Shown: piece after piece, positions 44,327 through 56,678 of the stretch
Position numbering within the stretch: position 1 is the first letter of the stretch
Layout: every line of letters starts with the position of its first letter
Source: Silene conica
Lineage: Eukaryota; Streptophyta; Magnoliopsida; Caryophyllales; Caryophyllaceae
Direction of reading: 5' to 3'
DNA length: 64,000 nucleotides
Assembly: GCA_029255685.2 (NCBI GenBank)
Contig: CM055312.2
Coordinates: forward strand, 25,824,203 to 25,888,202
Made by a program: the position numbers and the translations under genes
The notes under the pieces: generated by a model
Database searches by the model: none
Told to the model about the DNA's origin: nothing
Seen by the model: only the letters and a program-made list of their open reading frames with translations

Positions 44327-47300
44327 ATGCCTCCGCGAAGAGACAACCTCGCTAACATCACACAAGAGGAGTTAGACCGATTACTAGCCGAGAATGCGGC
44401 TCTAAAGGCTAAACAGATGGACTCCGCTAAGATGAGCACGATAATCGCGAGGCACCATCCTACCCAATTCACCGGGGAGGGGGAACCTCATTTGCTTGGA
44501 GCCTGGTGCAGAGAATTTAGTAACTTGTTCGAGCTGGTGAATTGTCCTGATGAACTGAGGGTTGACCAGGCAGCCCACTATCTGAGGGGACTGGCTGGAG
44601 ACTGGTGGACCGCGAATAAGGGAGAGATCCGGGAAGCAGTTACAGAGGATGGAACCGCGTTTGTTCCTTGGGATGCATTCAAGGGGGTCTTGAACGAGGT
44701 GTTTCTACCAGAATTCCAAAAGAGCAAGCTGAGAGAGGAGTTCGACTCATTCAAGATGTCGGAGGACATGACCGTAGAGGCTTATTACAGGAAATTCATC
44801 CAGTTGGTGCACTATGTGGGAGACATGGGGTTTGATGATGCCATGCTGGCAATGAAGTTCGAGAGAGGGTTATCTATTGCTATCAAGAAGAGACTGATTG
44901 CGGCTCCGCCTACCACAGTCCGAGACATCTACCTAAGGGCTGGGGCGGCGGAGAGGCTCTCAGATATGATCAAGGAAGAAAAGAAGTCGAAATTAGAGAA
45001 GAGGAAGGCTGAGACTGTGACAGAAAGTTCTGGGTCGAAGAAACCGAGCACCAACAAGTATAGTGGTTACTTCAGCAACAACACCTCTGGAGGTGCGAGA
45101 AATCAGAGTGGGGGCAATCACATGAGTGGGGTTTCTGGCAGTGGTTCGGCGGGAATAGTGTGTTTTGGCTGCGGGAAGAGGGGACATAAACAGGCAGTGT
45201 GTCGCTCTTCTGGAGGGAATCAGTCCGGAGGCTACCGTGCACCTACATCCGGATATCAGGGGTCTCGCACCCAATCTTATGGTAGCAGTGGCTATCGCAC
45301 ACCCATGAACAACTATGGTGGGGGTGCGAAATCTGGAGGGAGCAGCAATTATCAGAGGAACTATAACAATTACCAGAGCCGCCCGTACCAGAATCAATTC
45401 AATGGAGGTGGAAGCAACCAAAAGACAGGAGCGGGAGGAAATCAGCAGGCTGGGACATCTTCTGCCAGCCAGAGTGGAGTCAAGTCCAGTGGCAAGCTCT
45501 TTGCCATGGGGAAGCAGGCAGCTCAGGAGGATGCGCATGTGGTAACCGGTACTTTTCTTGTGAACTCTAAGCCTACTTTCGTACTTTTCGATTCCGGTGC
45601 CACCCATTCGTTTGTGTCTAGAGATCATGTTAAGGCTTTGGGACTTGAAAGATTTGATTGGATCGCGGATCCAGTGACCATACCCTCAGGCGAGTCGATA
45701 GTCTGTAATAGAGTATATGGTAGTGTACCCATCAAAATCGGGGAAGCAATTTTCTATTGTGACCTCATAGAGTTTCCTCTGGGGGGCTTTGAGGTGATTC
45801 TGGGGATGGACTGGCTAGGGAAGTATCGAGCTTTCATCGACTGCCATCAAAAGAAGATTTCCTTGAAGGGGCCTAAGGGGGTGAGGGTGTCTTACAAAGG
45901 ATATCGAATCAAACCAAAAATCAAATTCATTTCTGTCAACACCTTGAAATCTAGCTTGAGGAAAGGAGAGAGCCTGATCTTGTGTCAAATGTGGGACTGT
46001 GAGGCTGAGACCCCCAAGACTAGTGAGATACCTGTGGTACGGGAGTTTGAGGGAGTTTTTCGTGACGACGTTCCGGGGTTACCGCCAAGGAGGGAAGTGG
46101 AATTCTCCATCGACCTAAAACCAGGGGCGGGACCAATATCTAAATCACCGTACCGTATGGGACCGAAGGAGATGGAAGAGTTGAAGAAGCAGCTGGATGA
46201 ACTAGCTGAGAAAGGGTTCATCCGACCCAGTGTGTCGCCCTGGGGAGCACCCGTTTTGTTTGTGAAAAAGAAGGATGGGAGTCTACGGTTGTGTGTTGAC
46301 TACCGAGAGCTGAACAACATAACCATCAAGAACCGTTATCCTTTGCCGAGAATAGACGACTTGTTCGACCAGTTAAGTGGAGCTGGGGTTTTCTCCAAGA
46401 TTGATTTGAGATCCGGGTATCATCAGTTGAGAATAAAGGATGAAGATATTCTGAAGACCGCTTTCCGAACGAGGTATGGCCACTATGAATTTGTGGTTAT
46501 GCCCTTTGGATTGACTAATGCTCCAGCTGTGTTCATGGACTTGATGAATCGAGTCTTCAGCCCGTATCTCGACAAGTTCGTGGTGGTATTCATAGATGAT
46601 ATCCTGGTATATTCTAAGAATGCAGAAGAGCACGAGGATCATTTGAGGAAGGTACTTCAGACTTTGGAGGAGCATAAGCTCAACGCTAAGTTGAGTAAGT
46701 GCGAGTTCTGGTTAGAGAAAGTGGCGTTTCTGGGGCATGTCATTTCCAAAGAAGGGGTATCTGTCGACCCTAGTAAAATCGAAGCTGTGACTAAGTGGCA
46801 AAGTCCGAAGAATGTGAGTGAGATCCGAAGTTTTCTAGGGTTGGCAGGTTATTACCGGAGATTCGTCAAAGACTTTTCGAAGATAGCAAAGCCGTTGACG
46901 TCGTTAATGAGGAAGGAGAACCGTTTTGTCTGGGATGAGAGTTGTGAGAAGGCATTTCTGACTCTAAAGGAACGCCTGACAACAGCTCCTATCCTGGCCT
47001 TGCCAGTTGGGAGTGATAATTTCGAAGTGTATACCGACGCTTCGAAGCATGGGTTGGGTTGTGTGTTAATGCAGAATGGGAGAGTAATAGCATATGCGTC
47101 TCGCCAGTTGAAGACCTATGAAGAAAATTATCCGACTCATGATTTGGAATTGGGCGCTGTGGTCTTTGCACTGAAATTGTGGCGTCATTACCTTTATGGA
47201 GCCACTTTTAAGGTGTTTTCTGATCATAAGAGCCTGAAATATATCTACACCCAGAAAGAGTTGAACATGAGGCAGAGGAGGTGGATAGAGTTGATAGGAG

Positions 47301-48925
47301 ACTATGATATGCAGATTGTCTACCACGAGGGCAAGGCAAATGTGGTAGCTGACGCTCTAAGTAGGAAGTCAGTACATGCTTTGAGTTGTGCCAGATCGAG
47401 AGTGAGGTTGCATAGTGAACTACGGGAGATGGGAATATTCATGATCCGGAAAGGGGATGCCCTTAGTGACCTGACAGTGGAGCCTGAGTTGTATGGTGAG
47501 ATTCGGGAGTTGCAAGGTAATGATACGAGAATCCAGAAGTGGCGTAGGATGGTGGAGAGTGAAGGTGGAGAGACTGCATCCAAGTTCAGTATTCATACTG
47601 ATGGTAGTTTGAGGTTCAGTGGGCGATGGTGTGTTCCGGATGTAGAGGAGCTAAAGAAGAAAATCCTGACCGAAGCTCATGCTACTCCATATTCCGTTCA
47701 CCCAGGGGGTGATAAGCTGTATAAAGATCTTAAGAAGACGTTCTGGTGGCCTAACATGAAGAAGGAAGTCGCGGAATTTGTGTCGAGAAGTTTGACTTGT
47801 CAGAGGGTGAAAGGGGAGCATAAGAGACCTCAAGGGAAAGTTCAACCGTTGGATGTACCAGAGTGGAAGTGGGAGAACATTTCGATGGACTTTATTGTGG
47901 GGTTGCCTCGGACTCAGAGGGGCAACAACATGATTTGGGTGATTGTGGATCGTTTGACTAAGTCAGCTCACTTTATTCCAATGAAAGATACCTGGAGTAA
48001 GGCCGAGTTGGCTAAGTCATATGTTCAGAATGTGGTCAAACTGCATGGCGTACCCAAGGATATTGTTTCAGATCGAGACTCGAGGTTTATATCCAGATTT
48101 TGGCAGGAGTTGCAGGCAGCTTTGGGTACCCAATTGAAGATGAGTACATCTTTTCATCCGGCTACTGACGGTCAGACAGAGAGAACGATTCAGACCCTTG
48201 AGGACATGTTGAGGGCTTGTGTACTTGAGTTCGGAGGATCTTGGGAGGATCGACTGGGGTTGATCGAGTTTTCTTACAATAACAGTTACCATGCAAGCAT
48301 AGGCATGGCCCCTTTCGAGGCTCTATACGGGAGGAAGTGTCGGAGCCCTGTGTGTTGGGATGATCGAGCTGATGTTGTGACCTTAGGGCCAGATATGATT
48401 CAGGCGATGGTGGAGCACGTCCAGATTATTCGACAGAGGATGAGGGCCGCTCAGGATAGGCAGAAGAGCTATGCAGATCTGAAGAGGAGTGATATTTCAT
48501 TTGAGGCCGGAGAGAAAGTACTACTGAAAGTCTCGCCGATGAAGGGTGTGATGAGATTCGGCAAGCGTGGCAAACTGAGTCAGAAATTTATTTGACCATT
48601 TGAGATCTTGGACAGAGTTGAAGAGGTGGCATACCGCTTAGCTTTACCTCCAACCCTATCCAAGGTCCATAACGTGTTCCATGTTTCCCAGTTGAGGAAA
48701 TACGTGAGTGATCCATCACACGTGCTACAGCATGAGGTGATTGAGGTAGATGAGCAGTTGGCATACGTTGAGACTCCGAAGGAAATTTTGGACAGGAAGT
48801 TACGAAAATCTCGTAATGGGGAGACGTCTTTGGTGAAAGTCCTGTGGACCAATCATAATCAGGAGGAGGCTACGTGGGAGCCTGAGGCATCCATGAGAGA
48901 ACGTTACCCACATTTGTTTGATTGA
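44327..48925 (+). pseudogene. Tekay-type Gag-Pol polyprotein with chromodomain, one nonsense codon
   Basis: One frame from ATG 44327 to TGA 48925, 1533 codons, interrupted only by TGA at 48593-48595. Gag comes first ([28 protein letters not shown]), then a zinc knuckle (residues 279-292, [14 protein letters not shown]) and a Gly/Ser/Gln-rich stretch. Protease follows ([12 protein letters not shown], Asp 422), then RT (active site FIDDILVYS, about residue 755), RNase H ([10 protein letters not shown], about 902) and integrase ([44 protein letters not shown]). The chromodomain (VKVLWTNHNQEEATWEPE) ends it. In the integrase zinc-binding motif the first of the two Cys is Ser (residue 1155, RSLTC). 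The nonsense codon falls in the integrase tail before the chromodomain. The start lies one base after a good splice acceptor. Confidence 0.93.
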
Positions 48926-49124
48926 GGTAAGTTACGCGGACGTAACTTTTCTTTAAGGGGGGTGGAATGTAACATTCTGTGGTTTAAGAAAGTTTTATAA
49001 AGATTGTTTTGAGATGTTGTGTCCCAAGTTCATGATGTTTGTGTTTCGAGTTCGTTTGATTTGTTTGTCTGTCACCTATAGGTGGAAGAACTTCGGGACG
49101 AAGTTCATTTTAAGGAGGGAAGAC
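48926..49124 (+). promoter_or_regulatory. Two hairpin-polypurine modules before the 3' LTR
   Basis: Module one: AGTTACG-CGGA-CGTAACT (48930-48947), then CTTTAAGGGGGGTGGAA, then TGTAACATTCTG (48968). Module two: GAACTTCG-GGA-CGAAGTTC (49088-49106), then TTTTAAGGAGGGAAGAC (49108-49124), then the real LTR at 49125. The second purine tract is the plus-strand primer. Confidence 0.65.
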
Positions 49125-50787
49125 TGTAATACCCCGTATATTTTATCACGGAAATGAAATTGTTTTAGTTCATGCCGATAAGATAGTCTAGACTACGATG
49201 TTTGTTATTTAGTAAGTATACATGTTTTATGTTTTAAATGACGGTTTATGCTTTAGAGGGGGTTCGAACTCAAGACCATAGGGTAGAGTCTTGGGCTTCG
49301 TTATTTGTGCCAAGCAGACCAGCCCACACTTCGAGGAAACCCTAACGAAACCCTAACCACTCACAACTACATCTCACGTTAAAATCACCCTATGCCGCCA
49401 TATAAGAGCAGTTTTACTCTGAAATCTGACCTACCTACAACACAACTCACACCCTAGTTCTTCAGCCGCCACCTCACAGCAGTAAGAGAAGGAGTTTTCC
49501 GGCCAGTTAGCCGTGCCTAGGTCGTTCGTTTTGGAGTCTGAAATCAGGTGCGTGCTAAGGGTCTGACGTTTGTTTGCTTTTATGTTAATCTGTCTATGTT
49601 TATGGTCTGTTCGAAGGGCGGTGGTTCGCCAGCCTTGGTCGTGTTTAAGACCACCTTACGGGTGGTAGTCAGGGAAGTAGTGGGGTGGTTACCATAGCAG
49701 GTCTAGGTGGTAGGGTCAGTGTCGAAGGGGTGGTTCGTAGCCTGTGGTGGTCTCTGTTCAGGGTTGTCTCGGTCAGAGGGATCGGTTTGGGGGTGGTTTT
49801 ACTGTCGACTCGGGGGAGGTCAATACAGTAAAACCACCGTGGCTTACTGGAGAGTTGTCGGTGGTGTAGACTGGTGGGTGTGTGGGTGGTGCAAGGGTGG
49901 TTGTCGGGGCTCGATAGGGGTCTGTTTCCGTGTGTCTGAAACTCAGGCGAGTGTCTGGCTGAGTTTCAAGGTTGCTGGGCAGAGTCGTCAGGGGGTGTCG
50001 ACTGGTGTGGTGGTGTCGGGGTGTCAGATGGTGGTCGGTGGTGTCGAGGTCTGGTGTTGGTGGGTGGTCGACGTGGTGGTGGGCGGTGGTTATGGGTGCT
50101 GAAGTCGTTATGGTGGCTGTCGGGTTTTATGGCTTGGATGGCTTTATTTTTATTATTCTTATTATTATTATTAATAGTATTATTATTAGTATTTTGTTAT
50201 TATGAGTATATTGGTATTTATGGTAAAGATATTCTTTGATATGATTTTAATGAGTGTTTTATATAGTTTGAATTTCAAAATCGAAGTTGCTATTTTTAGA
50301 AGTCACTATATTTAGAAAGTTACTATTTTGGGTAACCCGGTGGTTGGGAGGCTTTCTAAATATAGGAAGTTTCTATAAATAGAGTGTGCACACGTATTAC
50401 GAGTGTTAGGATGTTTATTAATTGAATAATATTTGTTAGGTAGCGGGTTTCGCGTGGAACATTTCTAAACAAGCCTCGGGTTTATCTGCGTTACCTACTA
50501 TTTCAGGTAGGGGAATTACTGGTATCTGATTGATGTATAACCTGTTCTGATTTGATATTAAGCATGTTGGTAATATGTTATCATGTGATCATATATGTTG
50601 TTATTTATATTATTCTATGAGGTAATACGATGTGATTATATATTGGGACTTGTGATATGGTGTTGGATCGGTGCGGAGTATATATGGTGTTGGATCGGTG
50701 CGGAGTATATATGGTGTTGGATCGGTGCGGAGTATATATGGTGTTGGATCGGTGCGGAGTATATATGGTGTTGGATCGGTGCGGAGT
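49125..50787 (+). repeat. 3' LTR of the Tekay-type element, first part
   Basis: Collinear with 41696-43360. The stem-loop is at 49792-49838. It breaks inside the fifth 27-bp repeat at the Copia insertion (GGAGT, 50783-50787) and resumes at 59427. Confidence 0.92.
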
Positions 50788-51784
50788 TGTGGGGAATAAA
50801 ACGCGTATTCGCCCTATACTTGCAGGATTATAATGAAAAATACAATCGTGAATATGGTCATAAGATTAAAAAGATAAGAAAAGAAGTACAACCTTTAGTC
50901 CTCGCGCAAAAGGCCTAAGAACAGGAATTAACACAAATTCCCTCCTATAACTTGCACCCAAGACTTAGAATGAGACGTGGCCGCGTGTGCTAGAAATCCT
51001 CTCCAACTGCCTTGCAATATTGGGAGAGCCTTTTGAGTTTTAGATGCGAGATCTGGGTTATGGGAGAAGAATGCTCTCAAACCCTAATTTTGCCTTGAGA
51101 ATTATTTAGTCAGTGCAACAAGAGTCGTCTACATAAGGAGAGTCCTCCTCCTTATATAGACCACACGGCCGAAATACCCTAAGTAGGGTAAGGGTGGGCT
51201 TTCCACTCTTACCTTATTCTGGTTCGTGATTCGACCCAATTAGCTTTAAGTTGTTCGCGGTATTTTTAATTATAAATCGTAACATGTTATCAGATATTAA
51301 TACAGTGGATATATTAATATCAGTCTGATAAAATACGATATTGTATAATTACCCAAATTAATATAACTGTTTATATTAATACGCGAATACAATATTTAAT
51401 TAAATATAACCGTTTATATTTAATTTACGAATTAATCATGTAATCCGTATTAGCTAAAATTATTTAATCCGTATTAAATAATAATCTCAACATCTTATTG
51501 ACTAATTTAGTAGTCAATACCTCTGACTAACTGTTTAGTCATATCCGGCAAAATGTGACTGTATTTTCATACCTTCACATCTCTCAAACGTGTCCTATAG
51601 GTGTGACGTATAGGGACCAGTTGATCACCGCCATCCGTATGACAATAACGTCAAACTATCTAGCAAGCCAACCGTTATTGATAAACGTGGATCAACTGGT
51701 AATAATACTGAAGTATGCCCTTGTGATCCTTAAAGAGATTTAATAAGTCATTGTACTTAATTGTCAAGGACACCAGCCCCAACA
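50788..51784 (-). repeat. 3' LTR of the young Copia element
   Basis: A 997-bp LTR with a minus-strand TATA box (TCTATATAAGG) at 51151-51162. The adjoining minus-strand polypurine tract is AAGTGGGAGAT (51785-51795). Confidence 0.93.
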
Positions 51785-52646
51785 ATCTCCCACTTGTCCG
51801 TACAAGGGTATGTTCAATGACGTTATCACACTACATGTGGAGGACACAAGCTCCAACAAACTCCCACTTGTCCGTACAAGTGTAGGTGCGATAACCGATT
51901 CTCATATCCTTTTAAAATTTCTCCCACTCAATGTAAGACAATTTGCAAATACGCATTCGCAAAGGTCGTATCTCACAAGCGATCTGTATCAAGAGTGGTT
52001 TCCCCGACTAGAGAGTAACTTAACTGATAAAACGAATCTGTATTCGAGCATGGCCATGCATTTCAGTTACTACTCCTCGAGTGGCCCTGAGAAATGATAA
52101 AATCCTGATAAGGGTTTGGATATTTCCCTCAACTCGAATCCTGCCGATATCGCCCAGCATGAAATAACCCAGAAAAAATCCTCTTGGCCCCTGTTACGGT
52201 GACCGTGGGAAAGAAACCAAAGTTACCCAAAATCTGCCTTAATCTCAAGAAACAGTTGAAAGTCAAAAGACTCGACTCTAAGGAACACTATAGAGGTCCT
52301 ATCCACGACCTGGCACCCAATGTTATAAAACATTTAGGACTCCATAACGCTGTCACGGGGTGTCCTACGAGATATCCGTATAACTCGCCTTTGTGATTGG
52401 TCAGTCAGCCGCGTGACTTATGGCTCGTTGAACCCACCATCAACCAACGTCACAAAATGATTACCTGAGTTATCAGCTCAAGTGGGTAATCAAGGACCAA
52501 AACGATGTAATGTTAATCAGTTCACTTTGTGGTGTTCAAAATTGGCGTACAATTCCACATGAGAAACAAAACATTTTATATCATAACAATAAGGTTGAAT
52601 AGAGTACACGAGAAAATGAATTATTACATGAATTCATAAAAGAGTA
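51785..52646 (-). other. 3' untranslated region and polypurine tract of the young Copia element
   Basis: About 0.86 kb without a gene. The polypurine tract abuts the LTR (ATCTCCCACTTGTCC on the + strand, 51785-51799). A second, nearly identical tract (ACTCCCACTTGTCCGTACAAG) lies about 75 bp further in, at about 51860-51880. Confidence 0.7.
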
Positions 52647-55600
52647 CTACAACTTAGGAACACATCCAATTCCCATGGAATGAATGTGCCCTTCATGCTT
52701 ATCACGTGGTAATGCTTTTGTGAGAGGATCAGCTATGTTGTCATCCGTAGCTATCTTATCAATGAATATCTCCTTTTGCTCCACGTAATCTCTGATTAGA
52801 TGAGCTTTCTGTTGTACATGTCTAGCCTTGCTGCTAGACTTATGCTCCTTAGCTTGGAAGATGGCACCGCTATTGTCACAATAAACGGTGATTGGGTCAT
52901 TCGAACTAGGCACTACCGAGAGTCCTTGTAAGAATTGACGCATCCATATTGCTTCCTTAGCTGCTTCCGAGGCGGCATAGTACTCGGACTCAGTCGTAGA
53001 ATCTGCTGTAACACTCTGTTTAGAACTTTTCCAGCTGACAGCAGCGCCATTAAGAGTAAAAACGAATCCAGACTGAGATTTCGAGTCATCTTGATCCGTT
53101 TGGAAGCTAGCATCTGCGTAACCCGTGGCGCAGAGCGTCGAGTCGCCTCCGTAAGTCAATCCCCAATCTTTAGTCCTCCGTAGGTACTTAAGAATGTTTT
53201 TCACGGCCATCCAGTGTTGTTCACCTGGATGAGCTTGGAATCGACTTGTCATACTCAATGCATATGCAACGTCAGGACGTGTGCATATCATGGCATACAT
53301 GATTGATCCTATTGCCGAAGCATAAGGAATCCGACTCATGCGCTCTTTCTCTTCCAATGACTTAGCTTCTTGAGTCTTGCTCAAGTGAAGCCCAGGAGTC
53401 ATAGGAAGGAACCCCTTCTTGGAGTTCGTCATGCTGAATCTCTCCAAAATCTTATCTATATAAGACTCCTGACTGAGAGATAACATCCGTCGTGATCTAT
53501 CCCTGTAGATACGGATGCCCAAAATTCTTTGTGCCTCTCCCAGATCTTTCATCTGGAAGTGGTTTTTCAACCATGCTTTAACCGAAGATAAGAGAGGTAT
53601 GTCATTCCCAATCAAGAGTATGTCATCGACATACAGTACTAGGAATACAATCTTGCTCCCACTGGACTTGATATAGAGACATGGTTCCTCGACTGATCGA
53701 ATGAACCCATTCTCTTTTATCACTTGGTCGAAGAGATGATTCCAACTCCGCGATGCTTGCTTAAGTCCATAGATGGAACGCTTAAGCTTGCAAACTTTCT
53801 TAGGATGTGCTGGATCGATAAAACCCTCGGGTTGTACCATGTACAACTCTTCCTCCAAATAACCGTTTAAGAAGGCGGTTTTAACGTCCATTTGCCATAT
53901 TTCATAATCATGAAATGCGGCGATCGCTAAGATAATCCGAATGGAACGTAGCATGACTACGGGTGCAAAGATCTCATCATAGTGCAAGCCTGGCACTTGA
54001 GTGAAACCTTTAGCAACTAGTCTAGCCTTGTGGATATCTTGTTGTCCTTCCACGGCATGCTTTATTTTGTAAAGCCATTTGCATTGAAGGGGACGTACCT
54101 TTGCAGGTAGGTCCACAAGATCCCACACGTTGTTCTCATACATGGAGTCCATCTCGGATTGCATGGCTTCTAGCCATAGCTTTGAGTCAGAACTGGTCAT
54201 GGCACCTTTATAGGTTGTGGGTTCATTACCCTCTAGGAGTAAGACGTCATCTGTATCGTGTTCCTCGACCATACCAATGTATCTGTCCGGTGGAATAGAG
54301 ACTCTTCCCGACCTCCTAGGTTCCTCAGGGATATCTACCGCAGCCTCGGTTGAAGGAACTGTTTCCTCCAATGGTTGCTCGGTAGTTGGTTCTTGAACCT
54401 CCGATAACTCGAAGGTTCTATTACTCGACTTGTTCTCGAGAAATTCTTTCTCTAAGAACGTCGCACTAGCCGCAACAAAAACACGTTGTTCGGTAGGCGA
54501 GTAGAAGTAATGACCAAAAGTTCCCTTTGGATAGCCTATAAAGTATGTCTTGACCGATCGCGGGCCGAGCTTATCCTCGTGTCTCCACTTGACATAAGCC
54601 TCGCAGCCCCAAACCCAAATAAAGGACAAGTTAGGGACCGTTCCCTTCCATAACTCGTATGGAGTCTTGTCAACAACTTTAGACGGACTTCGGTTAAGAA
54701 TTAGAGCGGCCGACAAAAGAGCATAGCCCCACAATGAATCAGGCACAACGGTGTGACTCATCATGGATCGAACCATATCAAGTAAAGTTCGATTTCTCCG
54801 TTTGGACACACCATTTAATTGTGGTGTTCCAGGTGGAGTCAACTGTAGCACGATGCCACAGTCTTTAAGGTGTTGATCAAACTCGTGTGAAAGATACTCA
54901 CCACCACGATCCGAACGTAGTGCTTTAATCTTTCTACCCAGCTGGTTCTGTACCCGATTCTGGTATTCTTTGAACTTGTCAAAGGATTCACTTTTATGTT
55001 TCATCAAGTAGACATAGCCATATCTACTCAAATCATCCGTGAAAGTGATGAAATACCTATAGCCTTCTCGTGCGTTGATCGACATAGGGCCACATACGTC
55101 TGTATGTATGAGTCCTAATAGGTCGGCAGCGCGCATTCCAACACCTTTGAAGGAAATACGAGTCATTTTGCCAATGAGACATGATTCACACGTGCCATAT
55201 GATTCGAAATCAAAGAGCGATATAGCTCCATTCTGTATGAGCTGTTTTACGCGTTTGTCATTTATGTGTCCCATACGACAATGCCATAGGTAAGTTTGAT
55301 CTTTGTCACCTACCTTTAATCTCTTGTTATTCACATGTAATATCTCGTTAGTTTGATCTAAAACATAAATTCCATTCATGGAAACTGCCTTGCCATAAAT
55401 CATATTGTGTAAGGAGAAAATACAGCTATTATTCTCTATTACAAATGAAAAACCGAGTTTGTCAAGTGCAGAAACCGAAATAATGTTTTTGGACAAACTA
55501 GGAACATAATAACAGTTATATAAAAATAACTCGAATCCACTTGGAAGCTGGATCACGTATGTTCCCTTCGAGATTGCAGCAACGCGTGCTCCATTCCCGA

Positions 55601-56678
55601 CTCGCAGGTCCACCTCACCCTTGATTAGGGGTTCTTGGTTTCGGAGGCCCTGCACATGATTACATAGATGAGAACCACAACTAGTATCAAGTACCCAAGT
55701 TCCGCAACTTGCATGGTTAATCTCAATCATGTGAATAAAAGAAGAAGAAGACATACCAACAGGAGTAACACGGCCTGCCTTAATGTCCTCGCGATACACG
55801 GGGCATGAGCGCCTCCAATGCCCAGTCTTGTGGCAATGGTGACATTCCATGCTTGTATCCTTGCTCTTTATCTTGCCCTGTGAGTTGCTCGACTCACCTG
55901 GCCCACTCTTAGTAAATCCTGGTTTCTTGAACCTGGGCTTACCTACTGCTAGGTCGCCCTGAGCTTTAGCCTTCCCTTTACCCTTTCCCTTACTGGAGAT
56001 CATGAGAACATCCTGCTTCATGCTCCCACTTAACTTTAGATCCTTCTCAGTCTATACGAGAAGGGAGTGGAGCTCATGAGGAGTCTTCTTCATGTCGTTC
56101 ATGTAATAGTTGGCCCTAAAGAGGGCGAACCCATCATGAAGCGAATGAAGCATACGATCAACGATTATGTTCTCACTGATCTTGCAGTTCAGGGTCTCCA
56201 GTTTCTCGATATTCTCAATCATGTTGAGAATATGTGGGCTAACAGCTTGGCCCTTCTGGAGTTTCGCCTCAAAGAAGCGACAGGTATGCTCATAAGAAAC
56301 GATTCTCGGAGCCTTGGAGAATTCGTTAGAGAGCGTGGTGAAAATCTTGTTTGCACCATGGGATATGAAGCGTCTTTGCAAATTTGATTCCATTGCATAG
56401 ATGAGTACATTCTTTATCGCACCCGCTTCCATAACGAAATCGATATGGGCGCGAATTTCGTTGGCTCTAGCTCCAGTTCCTGGGTGTGCCGGAATGGGCT
56501 CAGTTAAATACTTGAGCTTTCCGTCAGCAATGGCAGCATTCCGTAGTGCTGCCTCCCAGTCAGAGAAGTTTGACCCATCATTCCTCAGTCTAGTTGACTG
56601 ATTCATGGAGTCCATGAAGGCCTTTAGCCAGGATTCACGTGCTAGCTTGGCACTTGGCATTGGGTCTTCACCAGCCAT
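52647..56678 (-). pseudogene. Copia Gag-Pol polyprotein, one nonsense codon and changed active sites
   Basis: One frame of 1344 codons from ATG 56678 to the stop at 52647, broken only by TAG at 56054-56052 (codon 209). Gag (RLRDGSNFSDWEAALR-like region, FISHGANKIFTTLSNEF) is followed by a zinc knuckle (CHHCHKTGHWRRSC). Protease is LDTSCGSHLC: the active-site Asp-Thr-Gly reads Asp-Thr-Ser (residue 333). Integrase has LWHCRMGHI, TDVCGPM, LRSDRGGEYLS and then GVSKRRNRT, with Lys 626 where the catalytic Glu belongs. RT ([27 protein letters not shown]) and RNase H (ATGYADASFQ, STTESEYYAA) look intact. It therefore could not mature or integrate by itself as read. Confidence 0.92.

Noticed and set aside
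44993..45628. A 211-codon minus-strand frame under the Tekay gag, and similar antisense frames under other polyproteins
   Set aside because: They are shadows of the real reading on the other strand and show no known domain.
52935..56601. Plus-strand frames inside the young Copia element
   Set aside because: They are antisense to a well-supported Gag-Pol and have no domain.
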